Positions 50,810 to 59,950 of a stretch of 64,000 nucleotides of DNA are shown one piece after another. Location of the stretch: positions 1 to 64,000 of the forward strand of contig JAFLBP010000025.1 in the NCBI GenBank assembly GCA_017303875.1, in the 5' to 3' direction. The notes below the pieces were generated by a model. It did no database searches, had not been told where the DNA came from, and saw only the letters and a program-made list of their open reading frames with translations. The stretch's first letter is position 1. Every line of letters starts with the position of its first letter. A program made the position numbers and the translations under genes. Source of the stretch: Chitinophagales bacterium. Lineage in GTDB: Bacteria > Bacteroidota > Bacteroidia > Chitinophagales > Saprospiraceae.

Positions 50810-51967
50810 ATGCCTTTATACCATAAACTCGGACAAATACCCCCCAAGCGGCATACGCAGTTTGAAAAGCCGGATGGTGGGTTATATTATGAGCAATTGT
50901 TCGGCACTATCGGGTTTGATGGGATGTCGTCGCTCCTGTATCATGTGCACCGCCCGACAATGGTGCGCGAAATTCTGGGTGTGAAAGACATGACACCCAA
51001 AATTGCGGTGGCGAAAAATATGAAATCGCGGATGTTGCATGGTTTCAAGGTGCAGCCGAAGGACGATTTTCTGGAATCCCGCGAGACCCTCTTAGTCAAT
51101 AAGGATATTCACATTGGCGTAGCCGCGCCGCGTCGTTCTTTGAGCGATTATTTTTATAAAAATGCCGACGCCGATGAGCTGTTGTTCATCCACGAAGGCA
51201 GCGGTACCCTGCGCACCTTGTTGGGCAATATCGACTTTGAATACGGGGATTACCTCGTGATTCCGCGCGGAATGATTTACCAGATTGAATTCAGCTCGGA
51301 GCAAAACCGCATCCTGTATGCCGAATCGTTTCACCCCATTTACACGCCCAAGCGCTACCGCAACTGGTTCGGGCAATTGCTGGAGCATTCGCCCTTCTGC
51401 GAGCGCGATTACAAGCTCCCGCAAACCCTGGAAACTTTTGATGAGCGCGGCGATTTTCTGATTAAAATCAAGAAGGAAGGCCAGTTGCACGAGATGGTCT
51501 ACGCCAGCCACCCTTTTGATGTCATCGGCTGGGACGGTTATAATTTTCCTTACGGTTTTTCCATCCACAACTTCGAGCCAATTACCGGCCGCGTACACCA
51601 GCCCCCGCCGGTGCACCAGACCTTCGAGACCTCCGCGTTCGTGGTTTGCTCATTTTGTCCGCGCTTGTACGACTACCATCCCAAGGCCATTCCGGCGCCG
51701 TACAACCACTCCAACATTGATTCCGACGAGATGCTGTACTACGTTGACGGCGATTTTATGAGCCGCAACAACGTCGAAAAAGGGTATATTTCCCTGCATC
51801 CGGGCGGCATTCCGCACGGCCCGCATCCCGGTGCTTACGAACGCTCCATCGGGAAAAAAGAAACCATCGAACTGGCCGTGATGATCGATACCTTTAAACC
51901 CTTACAGGTAACTGAAAATGCGCTGCGTATTGATGATGGCGTATACTACCAATCATGGATAGAATAA
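50810..51967 (+). CDS. hmgA: Homogentisate 1,2-dioxygenase
   Basis: A 385-residue iron enzyme opening the homogentisate ring to maleylacetoacetate. It starts MPLYHKLGQIPPKRHTQFEK, a shorter N-terminus than the mammalian form but normal for Bacteroidota. Cupin segments include LLFIHEGSGTLRTLLGNIDFEYGDYLVIPRGMIYQIEF (in part) near residue 125-160. The iron-binding region near the C-terminus reads SLHPGGIPHGPHPGAYE, with the expected His and Glu ligands. Followed after 4 nt by fahA, so they are co-transcribed. Confidence 0.96.
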   Translation: MPLYHKLGQIPPKRHTQFEKPDGGLYYEQLFGTIGFDGMSSLLYHVHRPTMVREILGVKDMTPKIAVAKNMKSRMLHGFKVQPKDDFLESRETLLVNKDIHIGVAAPRRSLSDYFYKNADADELLFIHEGSGTLRTLLGNIDFEYGDYLVIPRGMIYQIEFSSEQNRILYAESFHPIYTPKRYRNWFGQLLEHSPFCERDYKLPQTLETFDERGDFLIKIKKEGQLHEMVYASHPFDVIGWDGYNFPYGFSIHNFEPITGRVHQPPPVHQTFETSAFVVCSFCPRLYDYHPKAIPAPYNHSNIDSDEMLYYVDGDFMSRNNVEKGYISLHPGGIPHGPHPGAYERSIGKKETIELAVMIDTFKPLQVTENALRIDDGVYYQSWIE

Positions 51968-51971
51968 AACA

Positions 51972-53165
51972 ATGACGGATTTCTCCATACACAACCTCCC
52001 CTTCGGCATTTTTTCAACTGCCGGAACCAGCCCGCGTGCGGGTATTGCTTTTGAAGATAAAATTGTTGACCTGCCGGCCTTGGCTGCGCTTGGTTTTTTT
52101 GAAGGCATCTTGTCAGATGCTTCGACGCTGGCACAGCCGGTGCTGAATGATTTTATTCGTTTGGGTAAAAAAACGACCGGCGCACTGCGCCTGCGCGTTC
52201 AGGAATTGCTGCGTGCAGGTGAAATGCCGGAAAGCGCCTGGGTGGCACAGGCAACGGCGCAGATGCACCTGCCGGTAGCCATCGGCGATTATACCGACTT
52301 TTATTCCAGCATCGAACACGCCACCAATGTGGGTAAAATGTTCCGCGATCCGGACAATGCCCTGCTGCCCAACTGGCGCCACCTCCCGGTGGGCTACCAC
52401 GGCCGCGCCTCCTCCATTGTGGTGAGCGGCACCCCGGTGAAACGCCCCTTTGGTCAGGTAAAGCCCAAGGACAGCGAACTGCCGGTTTACCAGGCCTCCG
52501 CACGCCTCGATTTTGAGCTGGAAATGGCCTTTATCATTGGCAAAGACTCTGAAATGGGGCAGCAGATCAGTACCGCCGAAGCTGAGGATTACATTTTCGG
52601 AATGGTGCTGTTCAACGACTGGTCGGCACGCGATATACAAAACTGGGAATATGTGCCGCTGGGGCCTTTTTTGGGAAAAAATTTTGCGTCCAGCATCTCG
52701 CCCTGGATCGTGACGATGGAAGCGCTGGAGCCGTTCCGGGTTGCCGGCCCCGAACAACAGCCCGCCGTGTTGCCTTACCTGCAATACGAAGGTTTGAAAA
52801 ATTACGATATCCGGCTTGAAGTCAGCCTTCAGCCCGAAGGCGCTGCGGAGAGCGTAATTTGTCGCAGTAATTTCCGTTACATGTACTGGAATATGTGCCA
52901 ACAACTGGCCCACCATACGGTCAATGGCTGCAATGTACGGGTCGGCGATATGATGGCCTCCGGCACCATCAGCGGCCACGAACCCGATTCCTATGGTTCC
53001 ATGCTGGAATTGTCGTGGTCGGGCACCAAACCGATTGCACTTGAAGGCGGCGATACGCGCACCTTTATTCAGAACAACGATACCATCATTATGCGCGGAT
53101 ACGCCGAAAAGGGCGAAGTGCAGCTGGGCTTCGGAGCCGTGAGCGGGAAAGTTGTTCCTGCGTAA
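51972..53165 (+). CDS. fahA: Fumarylacetoacetase
   Basis: A 397-residue hydrolase that splits fumarylacetoacetate into fumarate and acetoacetate, the last step of tyrosine catabolism. The N-terminal SH3-like domain is followed by the catalytic FAH domain: DYTDFYSSIEHATNVGKMFR near residue 105, HLPVGYHGRASSIVVSGT, and LDFELEMAFIIGKDSEMG with the metal-ligand Glu residues. FNDWSARDIQNWEYVPLGPFLGKNF (in part) follows. No maleylacetoacetate isomerase gene is in the set, so that step is either encoded elsewhere or handled non-enzymatically with glutathione. The stop overlaps an upstream Met of the next gene. Confidence 0.97.
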   Translation: MTDFSIHNLPFGIFSTAGTSPRAGIAFEDKIVDLPALAALGFFEGILSDASTLAQPVLNDFIRLGKKTTGALRLRVQELLRAGEMPESAWVAQATAQMHLPVAIGDYTDFYSSIEHATNVGKMFRDPDNALLPNWRHLPVGYHGRASSIVVSGTPVKRPFGQVKPKDSELPVYQASARLDFELEMAFIIGKDSEMGQQISTAEAEDYIFGMVLFNDWSARDIQNWEYVPLGPFLGKNFASSISPWIVTMEALEPFRVAGPEQQPAVLPYLQYEGLKNYDIRLEVSLQPEGAAESVICRSNFRYMYWNMCQQLAHHTVNGCNVRVGDMMASGTISGHEPDSYGSMLELSWSGTKPIALEGGDTRTFIQNNDTIIMRGYAEKGEVQLGFGAVSGKVVPA

Positions 53166-53188
53166 TGGGTACTGACAATCAATATATT

Positions 53189-53677
53189 ATGTCGAAATAT
53201 CTTTTCTTTTTCGCTGCTGCGCTGCTATTGTTGAGCGCATGCAACGATGAAAAAAAATGCAAATTCAAACCCGAGCCTATTTTTGAAAACGGTCTGGCGC
53301 ACATTCAGGCTTACAATTTTGAGCGCGAAGGCAACCAGTCGCTGGAGAGTATGCTCACCGACCGGGGAGTGCTGGTAGAGATTTTTCAGGATATTTGTAC
53401 GGAAACCCGGCAAGAGTATCGCTTTACGGTGGAAGGCAATTTCCAGACCATGCCCGATTCGATGTGGCTGCGCGAAGCGCCACGGCAGTTTGTTTACCTC
53501 GCCGGTCTTTCCCCCAAGCAGGAAGGTTTAAAAGCCTGGGCCGATGTGATCGAAACCAATCGCGATGCTTTTAAATTAGGCCAGGAACTGGAAGTGCAGC
53601 AAGGTATTTTTGTTAAAGTGGATAAAGTGGTGGGTCCGGATAAAGCCACCCTGCTCGTTACCTTTTATCAACCCTGA
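53189..53677 (+). CDS. Small lipoprotein of unknown function
   Basis: A 162-residue predicted lipoprotein. The start at 53,189 (MSKYLFFFAAALLLLSACNDEKK) gives a lipobox with Cys at residue 18. An ATG at 53,165 overlaps the fahA stop (TAATG) and would add 8 residues before the signal. The mature protein holds FNLR-like alternating strands (GLAHIQAYNFEREGNQSLESML, TRQEYRFTVEGNFQTMP) with no recognised domain. It lies between fahA and hutI with gaps of 23 nt and 4 nt, so it is probably co-expressed with them. Confidence 0.75.
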   Translation: MSKYLFFFAAALLLLSACNDEKKCKFKPEPIFENGLAHIQAYNFEREGNQSLESMLTDRGVLVEIFQDICTETRQEYRFTVEGNFQTMPDSMWLREAPRQFVYLAGLSPKQEGLKAWADVIETNRDAFKLGQELEVQQGIFVKVDKVVGPDKATLLVTFYQP

Positions 53678-53681
53678 TGTT

Positions 53682-54935
53682 ATGGCATCGCTTTTAGTGC
53701 GCAATATACACCTGCTTGCGCAGGTTCATGCTTCCGCTCCGGCCCTCGTGCGCGGCCGCGCAATGGCACATATCCCAAGTCTGGAAAACGCCTGGTTACT
53801 TTGTGAAAACGGACGTATCCACAGTTTTGGCGCAATGGATACTTGTCCGGAACGCGCCGACACCATACTCGATGCTACGGGGCGCATGGTATTGCCCGGC
53901 TGGTGCGACTCGCATACGCATATCGTGTTTGCGGCCCCGCGCGATGAAGAATTTGTTGACCGCATTCGCGGATTGTCGTATGAAGAAATAGCCGAAAGGG
54001 GAGGGGGGATACTCAACTCCGCCCGGCGCTTGCAGGCCATGTCGGAAGAAGCGCTGTTTACTGCTGCGCTGGGCCGATTGGAGGAAGTGATCGGGTTTGG
54101 TACCGGCGCCATTGAAATAAAAAGTGGTTATGGCCTGAGTGTGGAGAGTGAGTTGAAAATGCTGCGTGTTATCCGTCGGCTGAAAGCAGTAAGTCCCATT
54201 CCGATCAAGGCGACCTTTCTGGGTGCGCATGCGGTGCCACAGGCATACAAGCAAGATCGGGAGGCGTATATTCGTCTGGTAATCGAAGAGATGTTGCCGC
54301 AGGTTGCCGCAGAAGGTTTGGCCGATTATTGCGACGTTTTTTGCGACAAAGGTTTTTATACACCTGAAGAAACCGACCGGATACTGGAAGCCGGTTTGAA
54401 ATATGGATTAAAACCCAAAATTCACGCCAATGAATTGGATTACTCCGGTGGTGTTCAGGCGGGTATTGCCAGGGGCGCCATCTCGGTGGATCATTTGGAG
54501 TATTGCGGGCCTGAGGAGATAGCCGCCTTGCAGAACAGTCAAACCCTGCCAACCCTGTTGCCTTCCTGTGCATTTTTTCTGGGCATTCCCTATGGCCCGG
54601 CACGCGACATTATTGATGCCGATTTGCCGCTGGTACTGGCCAGCGATTATAACCCGGGTTCGAGTCCTTCCGGCCGAATGTCGTTTGTGGTGGCATTGGC
54701 TTGTATTCGCATGAAAATTTTACCGGAAGAAGCCATTAATGCAGCCACTATCAATGGTGCACATGCGATGGAACTGGGCGATCAATGCGGCAGTATCAGC
54801 CCCGGAATGGCTGCAAATTTCTTTGTTAGCCGCCCGATGAAGCAACTTTCGGAGCTTCCTTACTGGTTTGGGAGCGACCCGGTGGAGCAAATGGTCGTGC
54901 AAGGCGCGGTTTGGAGCCGCAATAAAACCAGTTAA
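53682..54935 (+). CDS. hutI: Imidazolonepropionase
   Basis: A 417-residue amidohydrolase acting on 4-imidazolone-5-propanoate in histidine breakdown. Start at 53,682 (MASLLVRNIHLLAQVHAS), 4 nt after the previous stop. Metal ligands are in WCDSHTHIVFAAPRDEE near residue 76 and the later HANELDYSGGVQAGI near 250; ISVDHLEYCGPEEIA and VLASDYNPGSSPSGRM complete the active site. Length is normal. No other hut genes are nearby. It is the last gene of the tyrosine catabolism transcript, so amino-acid degradation genes are grouped here. Confidence 0.95.
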   Translation: MASLLVRNIHLLAQVHASAPALVRGRAMAHIPSLENAWLLCENGRIHSFGAMDTCPERADTILDATGRMVLPGWCDSHTHIVFAAPRDEEFVDRIRGLSYEEIAERGGGILNSARRLQAMSEEALFTAALGRLEEVIGFGTGAIEIKSGYGLSVESELKMLRVIRRLKAVSPIPIKATFLGAHAVPQAYKQDREAYIRLVIEEMLPQVAAEGLADYCDVFCDKGFYTPEETDRILEAGLKYGLKPKIHANELDYSGGVQAGIARGAISVDHLEYCGPEEIAALQNSQTLPTLLPSCAFFLGIPYGPARDIIDADLPLVLASDYNPGSSPSGRMSFVVALACIRMKILPEEAINAATINGAHAMELGDQCGSISPGMAANFFVSRPMKQLSELPYWFGSDPVEQMVVQGAVWSRNKTS

Positions 54936-55121
54936 GCCCTCGTTTTGTCGCGGTTTTGTTAAAACCTGCGGGTTTTACAAACATTTGTTTTAAAGAGATA
55001 TGTCATGCGGACGGCATTGTCTACTTTTGCGCCCACTACGCCAAAAGCGGCGTGTTAATCCTTTTTTCTACCTCAAAACCGGTAATTTAAGCCTGAAATA
55101 CAGCGACGGCACGACGGGTTG

Positions 55122-55129
55122 TATCTTTG
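55122..55129 (+). promoter_or_regulatory. Candidate -7 box for the giant surface protein
   Basis: TATCTTTG lies 66 nt before the ATG at 55,195. A second possible box, TACTTTTG, is at 55,022-55,029. The 259-bp gap 54,936-55,194 holds no other gene. Confidence 0.5.
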
Positions 55130-55194
55130 TAGCGCAATTTCAATCCCGCTTTCGAACATATCTCTATTCCACAGTCAAAAACAAGGTTATACAC

Positions 55195-58100
55195 ATGTAC
55201 CGACTTCTAATCCCGCTTGTTCTTGGCCTCTTTGGCTCAGCAACACTTCTCGCTCAGGTACCCAAGAGTATCCAGTTTAACCAGCCGCTCAAACCGGCCA
55301 AGTTTAATACGCAAGCCGATATGCCCTGCAATGCAGCCGGTACGTATACACTTGGCGCTTTTATGGGGCAAAGTAATGATACTGGTTTTGGCCCTGGAGA
55401 CACCACCATTTATCTATGTGGTGGCGACCAGATTTTCGTTGATCACAATGGCGATTTTGACCTCTCCGGAGATCCCCAGAACTTTACCGCACCGGGTATT
55501 GGCTGGGCCTTTTATACCTGCCCGCCCACAATTGGAGGCGATAATCTGAATGCCGTTTTGGCTGATCCCTGTATTTGGCCGGGAGCCTCCAACGGCCTGT
55601 TTGTCGCCACCGATCAGATCAACGGTGATATTCAGTTTAATAATACCGGCGCACTTCAAAACAACGCGGTATTTAACCCCAGCCCGGGCGCTCCGCTTTG
55701 TGTGTATTTTGCACCCATTACACTCGATAATTTTGCTACGCAAGGATATGAGCTTAATGGCCCCTGCGTAAATGTCAATGTAGCAGCCGCTTTCAAGGTA
55801 GTCTACCTGAACCCGATTACGGCTGATGGCATTACGCCCAATGCTGGCGATGATTGCCTCGGCCGCTTCCGTATTTCCGGAGGTTTGCCCGAATTTGAAA
55901 AAAATGTCGCCACGTACGATATTAAAATTTATCTGACTTCTGACCCCAGCGTAAAAGCCATCGTACATACGCCCAAAGCACAACTCTTTGACGATGCGGT
56001 TGTCTTTTTCTCCGCGCCACAAGGCGGTACTTATACCGTAGAAATTGAAGATGGTAAAAGCTGCGGTCATATTTTTCAGGTAGATATGACGGGTTGTAAT
56101 CCAAGCGATAACGTGGTGCTTAATGCATCTGACACAATTGTTCCGCCCGGCGGAACAATCTGCGTACCGATCACGGTAGATAATTTCAGTGCCGTTTCTG
56201 CTGCGTTTTCTCTCCAATGGGATCCGGCAGTGCTTGGATATGGCTCCGTTCAGAACATTCGCCCGCCGTTTAATGCCGGCATGGGCAATAACTTCTCCCT
56301 GAACCTCAGCGAGGTCAATAGCGGTCTTTTAGGGGTGGTAGCAGCCGACCTTACCGGAACCGGCGTAAATTATCCCGACGGCACTGTGCTTTTTGAAGTG
56401 TGCTTTGCCGCACTCGGGGCTTTAGGCGATTGCTCTCCGCTGCTCTTCACCAACGACCTCACTCAGGTTCAGATTGAAGATGTAATGGGTAATATCGCTG
56501 CCGTAACCGGCGATACCGGCAGCGTTTGTATCGACTTTTTACCCCTCGAAATTCAGGTTTTCCTCAGTGATACCACTTGTATTGGCAGTGCAACCCTGAA
56601 TGTGGTGGCGGAAGGCGGACAAGCGCCTTACGAGGTGATTATTTCCACCCTTCCGGCTTCCGTCAATATCCTGGGCACGATCGCTGCCAATGGCGGCTCT
56701 TACACACGCTCTGTACAAAGTAATACGTATGTTGTTTGTGTAACCGATGAAAATGGTATCGGAACCGAAGTTTGTGATACCATAACGGTCGATTTGTCTA
56801 CCCTTGGTGCATTCCTGCAGGTGAACCAGTTGCCACAGTGTTTTGGCGACAGCACTGGTAATATTCAGGTTAATGTGTTCAACGGTTCCACGCAGGTACC
56901 GCCAGCGGGCTACAGCTTTGCCTGGTCGCCTGCAAGTGTTCCCAGCCCGACCGGCTTTCAGCAGGTCGGTGTTTCTGCCGGTACATATACCGTTACTGTA
57001 ACCGATCCCAATGGATGTACGGCAGTTGCGGCCGGTACCCTCGGCCAACCCACGCGCCTGAACCGCCAGAATGTATCTGTTATTCCGGCTACCTGTTCCG
57101 GTGTAGAAGATGGACAAATCACCTATACTGCTATTGGCGGCACACCGTTCTCCGGTAACCAATACGCCTTTACCTGGGGCTATCGCGGCCCGGGTAGTAC
57201 TTCTATCACTCCACAAGGTACCTATTCTGCTAACCCGCACGTGTTTGCGGCGCGCGCAGGCGGTACTTACTTTGTAACCGTAACCGATTCGCTCGGCTGT
57301 ACCTTTATGGACAGCGTGGAAGTAAATAACCTGCGTACCCTTGAGATTGATTTAGTGAGCGAAATCAGACCAACCTGCTTCGGTCTGAGCGACGGCTCTC
57401 TTAGCATCGAGGTTGTGGAAACACCCGCTTTCCCGACACCGCAATACGCCTTTTTCTGGTTCCCCTCCGTGGGTACACAAACCACCGGTACCGATACCGA
57501 CTTGCTTGAAGACCTTCCTGCCGGTCAGTATATCGTACTGGCTACGGAGGTCAACACAGGCTGCGGTGTTGCAGATACTTTCAACCTGACGCAACCCGCT
57601 GAGTTACTGCTGAATACAGGTTTTGCCAACCCGACTTGCCCACAACCCAACGGTGGCAGTATCTCTGCTACAGCAACTGGCGGAACAGGGGCCATCAATA
57701 ACTTTATTTTTGAATGGGAAAATGCTGCCGGCCCGCTGCTGCCCAATGGCAACAGCAAGATTAACCTCGTTGCCGGTACCTACACGGTTAGTGTAACCGA
57801 CATTAATGGTTGTCAGGACTCTGCAACCATTACGCTTGTCCTTCCACCGCCTCCAGCCATCAATGGCGCCGACATTACGCCAGTAGTATGTGGTGGCGAT
57901 GGTTGTCTGGATGTACTGGCGCCTACCGGTGTTTCTTTTATCTGGTCGGATACCCTTGGAAATATCCTGAATTCTACAACTACTTCCAATCCGGAAATTT
58001 GTAACCTCGACGGTGGCACTTACATCGTACTCGTTACGGATGCTGATCAGTGCGTTGCCATTGATACCTTCACGCTGGCGCCCGTAGTGCCGCTTTCTAT

Positions 58101-59832
58101 CAGCGATACCACGCTTATCAATCCATCTTGTTTTGGTAGCGCCGACGGTACCATTTCTATCGGCATACAAGGTGGCTTGCCCGGTTATACCGTGACCTGG
58201 ACGCCCGCCGGTACCGGTACGGTAATAACAGGCCGAAGCGCAGGACCGCATATTGTACGTATCCAGGATCTACAGGGTTGTGTATTAGTTGACACTTTTG
58301 CTCTTGTAAATCCGCCTTCCATTTCCATTACATCAACCAATTATATGGTTCCGACTTGCCCGGACTCCTGCAACGGCGGTATCGAACTTCAGGTGCTTTA
58401 TGTGCCCGGCGGCGGTAATCCGCCTTTCCCTGGCGATTTCTCTTTCAGCTGGAGCCAGGATAGCAGCACCGATTCTTTGCGCAATGACCTTTGCCCCGGC
58501 ACTTACACTGTAACTGTCCGTGACGCTAATAACTGTTTCAACACCACTGAGATACAGATTATCAGTCCGCCGGAGATTGACACCCTTTCACTGACGATCA
58601 ACGGGGTTTCCTGTTTCGGGGATGACGATGGTTCTGCGGTAATTGTTGCAACTGCCGGTAATGGCGCGCCATTTACGTATCTGTGGAGCACTGGCTCTTC
58701 AACGGGCACCGCCACCAACCTCTCAGCGCAAGCGTATAATGTATCGGTAACCGACCGCCTCGGCTGCCGTAAAGTTTATACCGTAGATATTCCGACACCC
58801 GATCAGATACTGGTGAGTTCGGATCCGGCTACTTCCGCAGAAATTACCTGTTTCGGCGGAAGCGACGGCGCTATCGGAGTATTGGTAAATGGAGGCATCC
58901 CGCCGTATGATTATATCTGGAATCCGGTGGCTGGTAATACCAGTCCAAATACCGGATTGACTGCCGGCAACTATGCCCTCACCGTGCGCGACGCCAACGG
59001 ATGTACATCGACCTATACCGAAACATTGGACAATCCGGCTCCGGTTCTGGGCGACTTTGCCGATCCGGCACCAATTCTTTGTAATGGTGGGACCACCAGC
59101 ATTATCATTGAAAGTATCAGCGGTGGCGCGGGCGCTCCTTACACGTACAGCGTAAACGGAGGTGTGCCGCAAGAACCGAACTTCTCGACTACTGTAAATG
59201 CCGGCCTGATCGAAATTACCTATTTCGATTTTAAAGGCTGCGCTTACTCGGATACGATCAATATTCCGCAGCCCGACCCGATTATCATCACTTTCCCTGC
59301 AGCCTTGATTGAGCTGGAGCTCGGCGACTCCGTGCGCCTGATTCCAACCATCACCGGCGGAAATTTGATTGATCAGTACCTGTGGTCGCCATTAGAAAAC
59401 CTGACCCTTTCGGCAGACAGCAGCGAAGCCCTCCTGTACACCTTTGAAAGCGGCACTTACACCCTCACGGTTGTAGATGCTGCCGGCTGTACGGCCGTTC
59501 AAAGTATCCGGGTGGAAATTGATCCAAACCGCAACGTATACATTCCGAACATTTTCAAACCGCATAATCCGGGCGGCACCAACGACTTCTTCAAACCGTT
59601 CATTGGTTTGGGCGTTGAAAAAGTCAACTTTATGCGGGTGTACGATCGCTGGGGCGAGCAGCTTTTCAATCAGGAAGACTTTGTTCCGAACAATGATGTA
59701 CTCAGCGAAGGCTGGGATGGTCGTTATAAGGGCAAATTGGTCAATCCGGGCGTATATATTTACGTCATTGAGGTTAAATTCCTGGATGAACGCGTGCTGA
59801 TCTATCGCGGCGACATTACGGTTGTGCGATAA
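55195..59832 (+). CDS. Giant secreted protein: cohesin-like domain, SprB repeats, CHU_C domain
   Basis: A 1545-residue surface protein. Start at 55,195 (MYRLLIPLVLGLFGSATLLAQ) gives a signal peptide. Residues about 305-445 resemble a cohesin domain (VVLNASDTIVPPGGTICVPITVDNF, FSLQWDPAVLGYGSV). Residues about 540-1390 hold at least eight SprB-type repeats, each with a Cys-Phe-Gly-Asp/Ser-Asp-Gly core (SCFGSADGTISI, SCFGDDDGSAVI, TCFGGSDGAIGV) and a Gly-Thr-Tyr-x-Val-x-Val-Thr-Asp ending. Residues 1447-1545 are the gliding-motility-associated C-terminal domain (NVYIPNIFKPHNPGGTNDFF, YDRWGEQLF, GVYIYVIEV), a type-B T9SS signal. It probably acts as an adhesin. Confidence 0.9.
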   Translation: MYRLLIPLVLGLFGSATLLAQVPKSIQFNQPLKPAKFNTQADMPCNAAGTYTLGAFMGQSNDTGFGPGDTTIYLCGGDQIFVDHNGDFDLSGDPQNFTAPGIGWAFYTCPPTIGGDNLNAVLADPCIWPGASNGLFVATDQINGDIQFNNTGALQNNAVFNPSPGAPLCVYFAPITLDNFATQGYELNGPCVNVNVAAAFKVVYLNPITADGITPNAGDDCLGRFRISGGLPEFEKNVATYDIKIYLTSDPSVKAIVHTPKAQLFDDAVVFFSAPQGGTYTVEIEDGKSCGHIFQVDMTGCNPSDNVVLNASDTIVPPGGTICVPITVDNFSAVSAAFSLQWDPAVLGYGSVQNIRPPFNAGMGNNFSLNLSEVNSGLLGVVAADLTGTGVNYPDGTVLFEVCFAALGALGDCSPLLFTNDLTQVQIEDVMGNIAAVTGDTGSVCIDFLPLEIQVFLSDTTCIGSATLNVVAEGGQAPYEVIISTLPASVNILGTIAANGGSYTRSVQSNTYVVCVTDENGIGTEVCDTITVDLSTLGAFLQVNQLPQCFGDSTGNIQVNVFNGSTQVPPAGYSFAWSPASVPSPTGFQQVGVSAGTYTVTVTDPNGCTAVAAGTLGQPTRLNRQNVSVIPATCSGVEDGQITYTAIGGTPFSGNQYAFTWGYRGPGSTSITPQGTYSANPHVFAARAGGTYFVTVTDSLGCTFMDSVEVNNLRTLEIDLVSEIRPTCFGLSDGSLSIEVVETPAFPTPQYAFFWFPSVGTQTTGTDTDLLEDLPAGQYIVLATEVNTGCGVADTFNLTQPAELLLNTGFANPTCPQPNGGSISATATGGTGAINNFIFEWENAAGPLLPNGNSKINLVAGTYTVSVTDINGCQDSATITLVLPPPPAINGADITPVVCGGDGCLDVLAPTGVSFIWSDTLGNILNSTTTSNPEICNLDGGTYIVLVTDADQCVAIDTFTLAPVVPLSISDTTLINPSCFGSADGTISIGIQGGLPGYTVTWTPAGTGTVITGRSAGPHIVRIQDLQGCVLVDTFALVNPPSISITSTNYMVPTCPDSCNGGIELQVLYVPGGGNPPFPGDFSFSWSQDSSTDSLRNDLCPGTYTVTVRDANNCFNTTEIQIISPPEIDTLSLTINGVSCFGDDDGSAVIVATAGNGAPFTYLWSTGSSTGTATNLSAQAYNVSVTDRLGCRKVYTVDIPTPDQILVSSDPATSAEITCFGGSDGAIGVLVNGGIPPYDYIWNPVAGNTSPNTGLTAGNYALTVRDANGCTSTYTETLDNPAPVLGDFADPAPILCNGGTTSIIIESISGGAGAPYTYSVNGGVPQEPNFSTTVNAGLIEITYFDFKGCAYSDTINIPQPDPIIITFPAALIELELGDSVRLIPTITGGNLIDQYLWSPLENLTLSADSSEALLYTFESGTYTLTVVDAAGCTAVQSIRVEIDPNRNVYIPNIFKPHNPGGTNDFFKPFIGLGVEKVNFMRVYDRWGEQLFNQEDFVPNNDVLSEGWDGRYKGKLVNPGVYIYVIEVKFLDERVLIYRGDITVVR

Positions 59833-59890
59833 GTTGAACCGACTTGTTGTACGTGTTCAGGAATTCCTGAATACGTACGGAGACAATAAA

Positions 59891-59928
59891 AAAAGAGTCA
59901 TTCCGAGCAATTTCGGGATGACTCTTTT
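59891..59928. terminator. Bidirectional intrinsic terminator
   Basis: A 16-bp inverted repeat (AAAAGAGTCATTCCGA / TCGGGATGACTCTTTT, one G-U pair) with a 6-nt loop lies between two convergent genes and has T-runs on both strands. Confidence 0.85.
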
Positions 59929-59950
59929 ACTTTGCAGGTATTACAAGCGC

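Noticed and set aside
55000-55194. Upstream extension of the giant surface protein
   Set aside because: It contains promoter-like boxes and no signal peptide, while the Met at 55,195 begins a clean signal sequence.
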